Below are positions 20,799 through 33,185 of a stretch of 64,000 nt of DNA, piece after piece (position 1 is the stretch's first letter; each line of letters opens with the position of its first letter). A program made the translations under genes and the position numbers. A model generated the notes under the pieces. It saw only the letters and a list, made by a program, of their open reading frames with translations. It did not search any database and was not told the origin of the DNA. This DNA is from Galeopsis tetrahit (lineage: Eukaryota > Streptophyta > Magnoliopsida > Lamiales > Lamiaceae), in assembly GCA_963675135.1 (NCBI GenBank), contig OY776130.1, positions 20,886,001-20,950,000 of the forward strand, given 5' to 3'.

Positions 20799-23700
20799 AC
20801 TGATCTGCTCCAACTCAGCCTACTTTACTAGTCTGCCTCTCCTAGGTCTACTAGTCTCTTGAACGTTAACATCAGTCGCAGTCGCAGCAGCTTTCACCTC
20901 TTCAATCTCTTCCCCCTTTTTGGCTTCATCACTTGCCTTAAGAGTGAAAAGAGAAGTGAAACGAGTCATCTCTTCTTGTATCGCTTGCTTCATTAAAACC
21001 GTTGCTTTCTCTATCTGTTTTTCATGAGATCCATCTTGACTTAACTTTTCAAGGCGATCAACAGTCATCTCGAGCTTCTTTGAAGTAAGAGTAAATTCAT
21101 TCTTGAAATGAGTAGCAGTCAGGTGTAGCTTTCGATTCTCATCTGTCATCGCAGTGATTAACGCTCTTGCCTGCACTAACTGTTCATGAGCTTCCCTTCT
21201 CTGCTCATTTGCTATCTCGATCTTTACTCGATAAACTCTTTCCATCTTCTTAGATTCTCGAGCTAAGACTCTAGCGAAGTCAACTGAACTCTTCTCCGAG
21301 TACTCGACTTGATTCTGTAGAAAAGTCTTCATCTGATTGAACATCTCTTGTCTGAATTCAGTGTCCAACTGATTCACCTCATTCATAATCATTTCTTTCG
21401 AACTAGTCACAAGCGTACAATTTTGTTCAACCAGAGCTTTCTTCACATCAGACTTAAAAAATTCATCTATAGAAGACTTAATCACCTGCTTCAGATCATT
21501 CTTAAACTCATCAATAGAAGCAGTCAGAATAGCTTGAGTTGTGTGAACAACTTCTTCAGGAAAAGCTTCTTCCATAATCTCATCTTCCTTAGGAATTTGG
21601 AGTTCAACCAACTTGTCTTCCAGCTCAGTAGACAAGACCACGTCTTCTAATGATTCATCTGGAATGACACTTCCAGCTATTGCTTTCAAATTGATCGGAG
21701 GACAGTAAGGAATGATTGTCAATTTAGACTCCCTAAATCTTCTTTCTGCCTCATCTGAATCTTTCTTCACCATAGCATGCAATTTCTTCACATATCCACA
21801 AAGTTCAGCAGGAAATGATTTTTCAACGTACCTTGTGATTTGCCCTACATCAGTCCTTGGGCTGTGAGCATGATCAACTTGGAATTTGAACACTAAACCT
21901 CTTAATTGATCAGACACATTTTCCAGATCAATCTTCGGATCAGTAGACTGCAACTCTTCTACTGGTTTAGCTTCTTCCAACACTAACTCGCCTTCTGTAA
22001 GATCAGCCTCTGAAACTTGCACACCAACACTTAGCCTCTCAGTGGATAAAACATCATCTGGAATATCCAACATTCTCTTCACTATACTAGTTAAGGCTTC
22101 AGGGGTCCTTAACTCAGAATGCTTCTTTACTCCACTGATCTCCTTTTGCTCTATCTCCCAATCTTGAAAATTGGAGATACCTCCCATACCAAAAATTACT
22201 TTGAACATGTCTTCACACGGTCCTTCTCTCAATGCGACCCATGTGTAGATTCGAATGAGTTTCTCATAAGCTTCAGAACTTGTGTCTATCTCAATAGACG
22301 TGAGCTTCTTTTTTAGATTCTTGGTCATTTGTGCCCGGAGCCTCTTCTCCCTTGCGCACATTGGATAATGAACCAAGTTGGGAAATCTATTCGAGGGAGG
22401 GGTCTGAGTAAGTGGGGTCCTTATCTCAGTTGTTGAAGTTTCAACTGGTGTAGTTCCCTGAATAGATGGGTTCGGCGGTTCAACATATTCTGTTGAGGGT
22501 AGAGTAATTTGGGGAGTGGTTTCTGTTGGTTTGGGTGGGGAATGAACAAGAATGTCATCTGAAGGGGCTTCTTCAGGATGAACAAAGACTGAGGCATCTT
22601 GAGTCAATAAAGAACTCAAGTGCTGAACGAATATGGGTGTGGTTGGGTTAACTGGTCTGGCACGAGAACGAAGAGTTCTTGCCTTCTTCTTGATTTGAAC
22701 AGAGTGAGGAGAGATAGATGGAATGGAAGTAGAAGTACTAACCATTTTTGCCTTCTGGGCAGGAGAGGAAGATGATTCGGCCACCAGACGAGTAGGAGGT
22801 GGAGGACCAGACAAGTCACCTCTGGGAATTTGACTTATCCTCAGTTGGTACTCCTCTTCTGTTTCTTTCTCAATTTCTTCAGAAGACTCGTCTGTTTCAG
22901 TCTCCTCAGAATCATCAACATGTTCAATCAGTGCCTCGTCTAAAACATAGTCAACTAAAGCACTACTTGTTCCAGCTTGCACTTGCTCCTCTTCTTCCTC
23001 ACTAGATGCTTCTGCCTCGATCATAGCATATCTTGGGTTTATTCAGATCTCCTTCTTTTCTTCCAGACGACCTTGAGTCTGTCTGTCGATAGCATCCTTC
23101 TTGAGATAGAACTTGAGAGGGTGAAAGGCTTGCCCTTACTCCAATTCTTCTTTGACAATAGCAAGAAGGGTAGAAGAACACTTAGCTTGTTTCTGAAGCT
23201 AACAGTTGCAAACACGTTCCATTCTCCATAATCAGTATCCACCTTGACATACTTTGAGAAGTACATCAACCTATCCATGAACAACTTCTGCCAGTTACCT
23301 TCCGTTATGTCGTCATAAATTGCGGCCATAACTCGTGCTTTCTGTAGGGTCACAGAATCATAACTTCCAGTGACACCAAGCAACATCTTTCTTGCAATGT
23401 CCAGCAACGTCTTGTATTTTGGTAACAATTGTTTCTTCTTTACGGACGGGATCCTTCCATCATTCGTCAATTTGAGCTTTCGACCACAGAAAATGCTCAA
23501 ATATCATAATTCCTGACCATTTGCATAATTTTTCACATCAATCGACCTTGGATTCAAGTGAAGCCTCTCATCCAAGATTTCTCTGGACACCTTCACTCGC
23601 CTTCCGCTGATGAAGGACTCGATGTATTCGCCTCTATGAGTAGCAGACGCGTAGAACTCCAACACTTCTTCTTCTAACACCACCTACGGATATAATTCCA

Positions 23701-23878
23701 AATACGGTTTTAGACCGCAGTTGAAACACTTCATAAGAATCTCAAGATTATCATCAGAATGCCTTCCTTTGAAGAACAGGCAACTCTCCACATGTACCTT
23801 GCCCTCAGCAGCAAACTTACCAACATCAAACCTGGCTTGCAAGTTAGTTTCAGAATCGAATATCGAAATGATAGACAT
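20799..23878 (-). pseudogene. Element B env-like gene, N-terminal and central part
   Basis: The start ATG is at 23878 (MSIISIFD, as in D at 49443). The first 200 residues match D closely (GLKPYLELYP, SIFCGRKLKL, VTGSYDSVTL.KARVMAAIYD). Stops include TAG near 23684 and TGA near 23505, followed by a frameshift near 23030. A long open stretch follows (20820-23024) with Ser/Pro/Thr-rich linker, a conserved block around NRFPNLVHYPMCAREKRLR, a coiled coil and the DEAKKGE motif (DNA 20910-20921). A TAG at 20820-20822 closes it, and element A interrupts soon after. Function of the ancestral protein is unknown. Confidence 0.75.
20910..20921 (-). other. PPT-identical motif inside the env-like frame (B)
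   Basis: Minus strand AAAAAGGGGGAA, encoding K-K-G-E in DEAKKGEE. It has stayed identical to the PPT core although the gene around it has decayed. Confidence 0.55.
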
Positions 23879-24783
23879 ATTTGGAATGAGAAAAGTATGA
23901 AACACAAACAACGCAGTAGAGAGGTAGGGTTTGAGAAAAAATTGAAAGCTTGGATAGAGCAATTGTGAAAACGTGAGGAGTAATTTCCGAAAAGAGGGGT
24001 TTTAGCAAAGTTGGGGTTTTGAATCGAGTGGCTGGGATTATTGCGATCGATCCAACGGTAGCAAAGACGACGTTTGGAATTCGGTTACAAAATCGAGAAT
24101 ATTATGTGATTTGATATTGTAATTTTTGGAATCCGTCTCTGCTATTTGGTAGACTAGTAGCGTGTACTCATCTAACCTAATTGCAGTAAGTTTGGGCGGG
24201 AACTGAGTGTATACACCTCATTAAATCGAGTGTATAAATCCAGTTTTAGGGTTTCCAAGTTTCACAACATAAAATTACGATAATGTCCTTAATTCAACTC
24301 CAATACTTAATGAATCTAAATCACGAGAGAACTTATCTGGTCTGTTCGAGTTCATCAGAACAGATTAGTAGACTTCATTTGCACTAGACGAGTTCCCTCT
24401 TCGACTGTGCTTGTCTATCTGACTGTCGAACTTCTTCAAGTACCTGTCTCATCTTGTGCGACGTATGAGAGTAGATACGAGTAGTAGAGTAGAATAAATA
24501 AATTGAATATCAATCAAATGCAGTAATTAAGGTGTCGATCAAGATGACTTTTAACAAACTTAAGAGTCAACATAAGGATATTTAAGAAATCATAGATTCC
24601 CCCTTAAATGTATATTCCCTTAGTATTACCCTCAGCTTTACCAACTTCCTCATCGGGTTGTTTGGTCATCTTGTCTGACCTTGTATAGATGTCTTGTTGA
24701 CGAGTAGATGAGTGCTCTGTTTCTGCAGTAGCTTGTCTGTTCTCCTTACTTCTTTATGATGTACCTGTCTGGTTAGTACACAG
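23879..24783 (-). other. Element B pol-env spacer
   Basis: Non-coding; includes the conserved PPT-like block at 24585-24660 (TTCCCCCTTAA on the plus strand, then CTTCCTCATCGGG). Words such as GTAGACGAG and GACGAGT are frequent, as in D. The short frames on either strand are not conserved with D. Confidence 0.6.
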
Positions 24784-25517
24784 CTATATACAGGTAGGGT
24801 TTAGATCAATCAATCCTAGACTAATGCACAACTCTCTAAAACGAGCTTCAGGTAATGGTTTTGTAAAGATATCAGCTCTTTGAATATCAGTATGAATCTT
24901 CTCCATGCGAATATCCTTCTTTTCAACATGATCACGTATAAAATGATGCTTGACATCAACATGCTTACAGCGTGTGTGCAAAACAAGATTTTGTATAATG
25001 GCAATAACACTGTTACTATCACAAAATATGGGAACATTTGATTCAACAATATTATAATCTCTAAGCTGATGAATGAGCCAAAGTAATTGACTACAGCAGC
25101 TACCAGCAGCCATGTACTCGGCTTCAGTTATGGATGTAGCCACACTGGTCTGCTTTTTCGAAAACCTTGAAATAAGCTTTGTGCCTAGAAATTGACAAGA
25201 ACCAGAAGTACATTTCCTATCTATTCTACAACCACCAAAATCAGAATCAGAGTAGCCACTTAGGGTAAATCAGCATTCGAAGGATACCATATACCACGAT
25301 TGATGGTTCCTTTCAAATATTTCAGAATCCGTTTAGTGATTTCCATATGACTTTCTTTTGGATTAGCTTGGAATCGAGCACATACGCCAACAGAGAATGC
25401 AATATCAGCTCTACTAGCAGTTAAGTACAGTAATGAGCTAATAAGACCACGATAATATGATTGATCAGCACACTTACCATGTTCGTCTAGATCCATCTTG
25501 TAGGTGGGTAGCATAGG
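24784..25517 (-). pseudogene. pol: Element B pol, RNase H part
   Basis: Homologous to the RNase H end of A and [20 protein letters not shown], then [47 protein letters not shown] and the C-terminal LCISLGLID. One missing base near 25261 shifts the frame between the two halves. The left end is the normal pol end. The right end is cut by element C at 25518, with TSD ATAGG. Confidence 0.85.
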
Positions 25518-27160
25518 TGTTGGTCCTGAAAGGAGTATATAACAAGTGTATGGGGGGGGGGGAATACACTTGTATGCAATTCTTTTCAAATTTAGATCAA
25601 ACCAGAGTTCAGCAAGGTTGTCTTGGACAACTCTGCTGAAGATGATTAACTCTTCTAAGATAATCAAACTACTAAGTACTATTGAGTACTTAGTTGAACA
25701 ACTATCTGGGGGAGTTATATGTGCGGAATAGTGGTTGGCCCTTTTAGTTTAGACTCCTTTGGTTTCTGAAATCACTTGATCAAACAATATATTCCAGTTT
25801 CAGGGAACTTGTCCAAATAGGTTTTGCACAGTCTTTGAATGATTATCCTTTGAAAGATCAGTTTTGTGTGCAGTGTTGAGCGTATGAAAATACTTGGAAT
25901 GTAAATCAACACAAGAAGTTATAGTGGTTCAGAGACTCAAGCTCCTACATCCACTTTCCCTGATTTAACAGGATAATTCCTTCTCTTTGGAATTAACTTG
26001 TTTTATAGTGCCAAGGTGCACTTGATCAAGAACACCACTCTTGGTGAATTGGTCCCTAGGATGTCTAGAGTCCTAGTACCCTCTTCTCAACTCAGAACTG
26101 AACTGTTCTTCTCTCAACAGTCAGCTCCTACCACTTCTACTACTACAACCTTCTCTCTTTCACTCTTGAAAGGGGTAAGGGTTGAAGTAAGGTTCCAACT
26201 AATGAGATATCCTTTACAATAAAGATCAGTGTATAAGGATAGGATATCTCTCTAAGCTTGTGTATGGGTATACAATGTAGTTCAGCTTAGATGAAGTGTT
26301 TGAAGACTAAGATAGTCTTTGAAAGCTTTGAAAGCACTCTAGCTTGTAAGAACTTGAGATTAGTTGGATTGTGTTGAGATGCTTTCAAATGGTCTTCCCA
26401 CTTCTGTATTTATAGACAAATGAAGGATTTGCCCGTTGGAGAGGCAGCCTCAAATGTCCATAAATGTCTTCTTTCAGTTCTTCAACTTAGAAGACAGAAT
26501 CTTGATAGTGACATGTCCTCATTTGGGAAATAAACGGCTGTTAAAACTTTGTCTTCATTCTGCAGCACTCTTCCCAATGTCTGGACTTTCAGATTCTCTT
26601 GTTAGGACTTGGACATGGCTTCTGAAGATTGTTCCATTGATAGGACAACATTCCTCATCATTTGGACAACTCTCCTTATCACTATCAGCAGTCTTGCTTA
26701 TCAGCAAGGTTGACTTGCTCTTCTTCAGATGACTTGGCTCATACCCTTTGCTTCACTTAAAAGTGATCTTAGCACATTGAATTGTAGTTCTTTAGGGTGT
26801 GATTGTCTCTAGATCTTCCGCATAGTTGACCCCAGGCTTTCAGAGCACTTGGTCTTGATTTCTTGTACTGAGACAACTCCTCTGGACAACTCTTCTGATC
26901 AGCATAGTTGGTCTTCAAAAGACTTAGTGTTGTATCCAGAGTTTGAGCCTTGAGGGGACTTGTTCTAGATGATCTTCTAAGCATGTGTTCCCCCTCAAAT
27001 TGTGCATTATAATCATCTAAGAGCTGCATAACATACCAGCTTCTCATCTAGCCTTTATACTATATGTTCTAACATTTTTAGAACATACTCAATCTTGACT
27101 TAGGCATGTCTCAGGGGGTTTTGGTATACAATCAAAACATATCTCATTTTATTCCCAACA
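25518..27160 (-). repeat. Element C 3' LTR
   Basis: 1643 bp, TGTTGGTCC...CCCAACA. Carries an 11-G run near 25552 (8 G in the other LTR). The conserved TATAGTGGTTC...CTACATCCACT block is at 25917-25960. Short frames such as 25998-26222 recur in the 5' LTR as copies, not as genes. Confidence 0.93.
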
Positions 27161-27174
27161 ATTTCCCCCTTTTT
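27161..27174 (-). other. Element C polypurine tract
   Basis: Minus strand AAAAAGGGGGAAAT next to the 3' LTR, the same 14 bases as in A, B and D. Confidence 0.87.
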
Positions 27175-27673
27175 GATGATGCCAAAACCTATACAGATTA
27201 TGCAAAAGTGACTTGGGTTACACCTATTACATTTCTCTTCAGAAGACATGACTAGGGTCAATTTTCCTGAAAAGCAAAGTGTTAGTGTATTCACCATTCA
27301 TATTGCAGATAGGTTTCATAGATAGGCATAGAGAGATGAGTGTTTCTTGATTCAAAATAAGTTCAACTATCATTCATTTGAAAATCATTACAAGCATGTT
27401 GATAGTTGAAATTAACTTATCAGAGCATGAATCATTAACACTAATTACATCAGAGCATTTTACTATAACAATTCAAAGCATATACAAGTTCTTCATCATC
27501 AGAGCACAAACCAAAACACTTAGCAGTATTTGGATTTTCAAGAGTAAGGTCATCAAGTATCAGAGCACAGAACTTCATCAGAAAATATCAGAGCAATCAG
27601 ACCATTATAGCAAATCACATCAGCAATCTTGACTATTTTTTACCAATAAAAAAGGTCAGAAAACTTAGCCAGT
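27175..27673 (-). other. Element C region between env-like stop and PPT
   Basis: About 500 bp without a gene. The word ATCAGAGCA recurs several times between about 27418 and 27600. I see no other feature. Confidence 0.55.
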
Positions 27674-30600
27674 TCAGAGATCATCCTCAGGAGGTGGCAC
27701 CATCCCATATTGTGCCCACACTCTCTTCTTCAGTGCCATGGCTTCTTGGTTTGTTCCTTTAGGTCCAAGAACCATCTTGTTTAGCTTGAGGATTTCAGTG
27801 AATTCTCTCTGGATTCTTGCTTGGTCAATCCATCCATCAAGCTTTGGAGGCATGTATATGATTGGCTTGGGAGCTGTGAGTTCAAATCTTGCAATGTCAA
27901 CAGCTGCAAGCAATTGTTGATAGAGCTCTCTGTAGTACTCTATCATGAACTCAGCAAAAGTGGAGTTGGCATCTCTTCCATTCCATCTGTCAATGACATA
28001 TTGATCATAGACATACTCCCTTTTGGCTTCCTCCCATGAGTCATTCAGCTGTTTTAGCACCCATTTATCCAAGTGAGGATATTTGGTATCCATTGGGATC
28101 AGTAGCTGTGGCTTCATCTTGTTGTAGGTTGCTCTCTTCCTTCTTGGCTTCTGGAAGTCTGCTCTTCTCTTGTCTCTTGCTCTTTGTGCTTCATCCATCA
28201 AGTCCATCTTTTCTTGGGCCCTCATCATGGCTAGTTTTTGTTGAGTTTCAGGGTCTTTGCCAAACCCTTCATGAAACAGCTTTGATGGATCATTAGCTAG
28301 GATAGTTGTTTTCTTCTTAGGTCCTGGTCCAAAACCTTCTTCATACAACTCCTCTACATCTTCAGAAGTTTTGGCACCTTCAGTGGACTTGGTCTCAGTA
28401 GACTTTTCTTTCTCAGAAAACTTGTCCTCTTCAGCATTCTTGGGCTCTTCAGCAGCTTTGGCTTTCTTTGAGATAGGCTCATCATCAATAATTCTGAATT
28501 CAGGTGGAAGATCAAGACTGTTAGGAAAATCAGTAAATGTTTCAGCTTGTCTTTTCTTTCCTTTAACCCTCTTGACCTTTCCTCTATTTTGGACACCTTC
28601 AGCATCTTTGTCCAAACCAGACACTTCACCACCTGGTCTTTGCTGTAACCTCACTCTTTCCTCTTGAGCTGAGGCCATCGAATTCTTCAAAGCAAGTGCC
28701 AATTGTTCTTCTTCATCCAATTCATCCAAGTTCAGCACTGCTTGCCCTTTTCCCTTTCCTTCAGGAGCTTTGTCCTTACCCTTTCCCTCTTTGACTGGGC
28801 TTCCAATTACTAAGGCACCTTTTTCCCTTGCTCTTTCCCTTTCCCCCTTTTTAGCAGCATCAAAACATTCAGGCTTCAATTCACTCATAGTAGATGCCAA
28901 TAAGGACTGGGCTTGGGTTAGAGACTTCATCTCCTCCAACAGATATACATTTTCATCATGTATATTTTGCATCCTATCACTGCTCAAGCTAAGGAAAGCT
29001 AGAACAGGCTTCATTTTCTGTTGTACAGCCTCCTCCATGGTTGTCTTTAGAGATGCATCCAGTTGGGCCTTAAGAAGCTCAGTGAGGTTGGCCACTGCAC
29101 CTTCAGCAATGTTGGCCAATACCTCTTGGGAAAACTTTTCAGAGGCTGTTTTCACCATAGCTAGCCTTTGTTCTTCAGCTCTTTGCCTTTGCAGGGCAGT
29201 TTTTCTTCCAAGAGCTTTCTTCACCACTGACCTCAATGTCTTCACATTCCTGTTGTGGTTGATTCTTAGCAAGGACTGCTCTTTCTTTACATCCTTTGAT
29301 ACTGACCTCATGGTGTTTTTAGCCTTGATGACTTCAGTGGAGATGGTTTGCAAACCAGTCTCAACTCCACTGATCCTTGCTTCTAAGGTAGGCAACACCA
29401 CATCCTCTGAGCCAGTTAGCCTCATTTCTACAGATGCCAAAGTTCTTCCATGCTCATCCAAGGCTCCAGTGGTTTCTGCATGAGCTGATTGGACTTGATA
29501 AGCCAAGGAGTCCAACTTCTCTGATTGCATCCCAAGCAAAGCTTGTGCTGATCCACTATCAACTTGGATGGGTGCATCTGTTAAGAGTTCATCTGCAAAA
29601 ATTTGATCAAAGGTTATACCTGCAATATCAGACAAATCAAATGAGTCAGTAAAAACACATTTATCTCCCTCCATTTCTTTTTCATAAGACTATGATACAT
29701 CAACAATCTTCTCCTCATTTTCAACTATTTCTTTTCTTCCTTCATTTAAGATTTCCTCACTTAAAGGAACAGGCCTCCTCTCATCAAGGGATTCTTGAAG
29801 TTCAGATTTGACTTCAAGAATAGCCTGCCCTTCCTCACTTATATCACCCTCATTTGGTGGTACACTCACTATCCTAGTGATCACCACCTCTCTATCATCT
29901 ACTTCTCCCTCTGGTTTTTCCACTAAGTTCTCCTTTTCAACTCCATCACCTAATCCTGCAGCATCTCCACCTTCAACAAGGTTCAAAGATGGCAGTTGTG
30001 GGGAGATCACAGTGCTTATATCAACATCCACTGAGTCATCCTGAATGATTAAGGGCTGATCAGTGTCCAACTCATCTGACACTGAATAGGCCTTAACCAA
30101 ACCAGCCTCTATTATAGGAACCTCCACATCTTTAGGCTGTGCCTTGGGTTCAGATGAACCTTCATTGGCAGATGTGTCTTTGGTTGTGTTACCACCCTTG
30201 GTCAACACCTCTGAAGATACAGAGCCTTTCCTATGATAGGTTTTAGGAGGGTTGGATAGTCTTTCAGATACAGAAGGCTTAGGGAGATTGGCTTGAGGGG
30301 TTTCAGGAGGATTGGGTTTTGAAGGGTTTGAGGGATCATCAGGGGAGTCATCATTATTTGAGCTACTATCAGGATGTTTGATGCCTTTTGCTTTCCTTTC
30401 CCTCTCCTCATTGATCTTATTATCCACCAACTTTGCAAAAACTTCCTCATCAGTGAGGAATCTTGTCTTTGAAATTCCAGCAAAGTGTAGCAATCTGGTT
30501 TCCTCTTCCTACCACCAGTTTGCACCCTTATCTTGGATGACTTGTGATATCTCCATCATAGATTTGTCTTTTACATCAACAAGCATCCTTAGATCATGAA

Positions 30601-32434
30601 ATGTCTTCTGAATTCTTGGAAATTCAGCAAGGTGTGGATACAAACTGTCCACAGTACCCTTGGCTCCTCCTCTGAGCATACTTTCATAAGTATACTCCTC
30701 CTCATCTCCACTTGAATGGGGACTTTGGGTTATAGGGGAGTTGACTCTGGGTTCTCCTAGTGTGGCTTCAGGAAGGTTTAGCTCAGGAATGTTGGCTTCA
30801 TAAGGGTGGGGTGCATTTGAAGGTATTTCAGTTGCTTTTGAGAGCAATGGATCTGAAGGGGCTTTACTCAGGGGGGTTGGCTCAAAGAGTGCAGCTTCTA
30901 AAAGTTTTGAAAAATTGAGCATAGATGAGTCAAGAGGGGACTGTAATCTTGTCTCATCTACTGCTATATCTGCTAGCACATCTATCCCACTTCTTTGCAC
31001 ACTCCCTTCAGGAGAGTATCTCTTTGTAAGATTGATGGGGGTGATAGGTTGATTGGTTGGGGTTATATGGGTCTCAGGGGAGTTGGGCTCAGGGTTCTGA
31101 ATTTTAGGGATGTTGGCCTCTATTGGTTGACCTTCAGGGACCTTGGATTCTGGAGTACCAGAACCAGATGAGTTGGTCCTTGACTTTGATTTGGTCCTGC
31201 TTTCAGCTCTGCTCTCTCTAAGAGCAAGTTGGAGAGACCTTTCCTCCTGAAGTTCCAACACTTTGTCAGTAGGCTTGGCCCTTCTCTTTCTAGCCCTACT
31301 GCTCCCACTTCCTTCACCATCCTTCTCAGGGACAACCTCCCCGATCCTCTTATCACCCTTAGACTTTTGTCTAGTCTCATTGTATTTCTACCTCAACTCT
31401 TCTGAATGATCAGAAGGCACACTCACTCCCTCTTCAGCAACTTCTTCAATCTCAGTTGAAGCTCCTGAATTCTCCTCTGAGGGGATTTGAGACAGTTTCC
31501 TTGTCTTTACCATTCTGGCCTTTGTCCTTTTTTTCAACTTTGGCTTCTCCTCCACCTTTGCTTCAGCAGGCTTGGCCAGAAGCATCCTCCTTTGCTCAGT
31601 TTTCTTGCTGAGCTTTCTGAATAGATTCTTTTGGGCTGGGAGGGGCTTTTCAAAGGTTTGCATTTGTGAATAATGGGAGAACCTCTCAATCAACAAGCTT
31701 GCCCTAGTGCAAAACTTGAGTTTCCCTTCTAGCACAACCTTGTTGTGGGCTTTCACCTTGAACTTAGCCTTTTCCTTCATCATTTCAGACATGATGAAGG
31801 TCCTCCAATCAAATTTGATACCTTTATCACTAGCATCAATCACTGCAGCCATGATTCTGATTCTTGGATGGCTGACCTGCTCCAAGCTTCCAGTATTGCT
31901 CAAGAGACTTTTAGCAACTACCTCAAAGAGGTTGAGAAATTCTGGCTTGAGAGTCTTCTTGTTTTGTGTTGAAGAGATGGGACTTGGAACTATGAGCCAT
32001 TCTTGTGCTATCTCCTCTTCATGATCAGCACCATAAAATTCTGGATTCCTTCCCTCTGAAGGCAATCCAAAAGCCCCTTCAAGATCTTCTGAAGAGAATT
32101 TCACTCTATGAAATCTCTCTTCCTCCTCACCCTCTGCAATATATGACAGTCTGGTGGAAACTTCACCATCTTCTGGCTTACCTCTCCATTTGAGAAAGGC
32201 AAAGAACTCAGCCATGTAGCTTTCCAGACAAGTGCTTGGCCTCTCTTCCATAAACTTTTGAAGACCAGCCCTTCTCAACCATCTCAGGGTTGGAGTGATT
32301 TCAGGATCTTCACTTGTAAATGATACTATTGGCTCAAAGTGAAGACTGTTCTTATTACTCAAGTATCCAAAATCAAGGTCTAGAGCCTTGTTGGAGAAAT
32401 CTATGATCATCTCTGGTCTAACTTTGGGAGCCAT
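27674..32434 (-). pseudogene. Element C env-like gene with three in-frame TAG codons
   Basis: From ATG 32434 to the terminal stop at 27674 one frame stays open for 1,587 codons except for TAG at 31388-31390, 30509-30511 and 29690-29692. The first 300 residues resemble the N-terminal domain of the other env-like ORFs (LRRAGLQKFMEERP, FGLPSEGRNPEF, HPRIRIMAAVIDAS). A long Ser/Pro/Glu-rich linker with SPET/NPPET-like phrases follows, then a helical region, the AAKKGER motif at the PPT-like site, repeats of a YEEGFG/HEGFG phrase, and a conserved C-terminal helical part. No frameshift occurs in 4.7 kb, so the stops look recent or tolerated. None has the TMV-type CARYYA context. No signal peptide or membrane span is obvious. 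Confidence 0.75.
28841..28852 (-). other. PPT-identical motif inside the env-like frame (C)
   Basis: Minus strand AAAAAGGGGGAA, encoding K-K-G-E in DAAKKGER. Conserved although the flanking protein sequence is very different from A, B and D. Confidence 0.6.
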
Positions 32435-33185
32435 TGAAGATTACAGAGGTGAAATTGAGAGAGTTTTTAGAGAGTTTGAAGAAAATGAGCTAGGATTTCG
32501 AATACTTGGGGAAGAAGAGTGTGTGGGGGAGTTCTTAAGACTTGAGAATATTCTAAAAAGAATGTTTGTCAATGAGTTGGTTAGATTTGTGTATTTTCAA
32601 CGGTTGTTAAAAATGGAAAACACACTTGGACGGCCAGGATGAATTTCAGGGGAGTTGGCCAGTTTTGATCCAATGGTCAAAAACCAATGTAACAGTGAGT
32701 TATTGGTTTTATTCAAAACGTGGAAGTTATTTAATATTTGTTAATGGTTGGGGAGTTTTCGAGATAGATCATGGCTTGAAAAGTGTAATGCAAACAAGAG
32801 TTAAATCTTGGCATTTAATGCATGGAAAGTGACCTTTTGGGTGGGGGACAAATTAAATCCTTCAGTGATGATATCTGTAAATGGGACAGGTATCAAGATA
32901 GACAATGATTACCCAAAATAGGTGCTTATCAAACCAAGGAAATAGTTTGATAGCCAAGACAACTTATCTGACCCCACAAGGACAAGTGTCCTGAAGAGAT
33001 GTGGACAAGGGTCCTGAATTCCAATGGACAAGTGTCCTGAATAATTTGAGCCGTCTCTTCTGAACTTCAGTAGACTTGACCAAGTCTGCTGAAATTCTTT
33101 TCAGTTTCCATACCTCCCATTAACTCCAATGAATTTTACTTGTCCAACTTTCCTGGATCAAGTAATCCCAACTCTGCTAATAGCT
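32435..33185 (-). other. Element C pol-env spacer
   Basis: Non-coding. It has the dyad-like word GGACAAGTGTCC three times at a 23-bp period (32980, 33003, 33026). I do not see the PPT-like block that A, B and D have in this position. Confidence 0.65.
32980..33037. repeat. 23-bp triple repeat of GGACAAGTGTCC
   Basis: Three copies (the middle one reads GGACAAGGGTCC), starting at 32980, 33003 and 33026. Each has GGACA/TGTCC inverted arms. It lies in the same place as A's 33-34 bp repeat but is unrelated in sequence. Confidence 0.75.

Noticed and set aside
26436..26732. 98-codon frame repeated at 40037-40333
   Set aside because: Located in the two LTRs of element C and conserved only because the LTRs are copies.
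28770..29483. 237-codon plus-strand frame
   Set aside because: It lies wholly opposite the env-like frame of element C, is low-complexity Ser/Leu-rich and has no recognisable domain. It is a shadow of the minus-strand gene.
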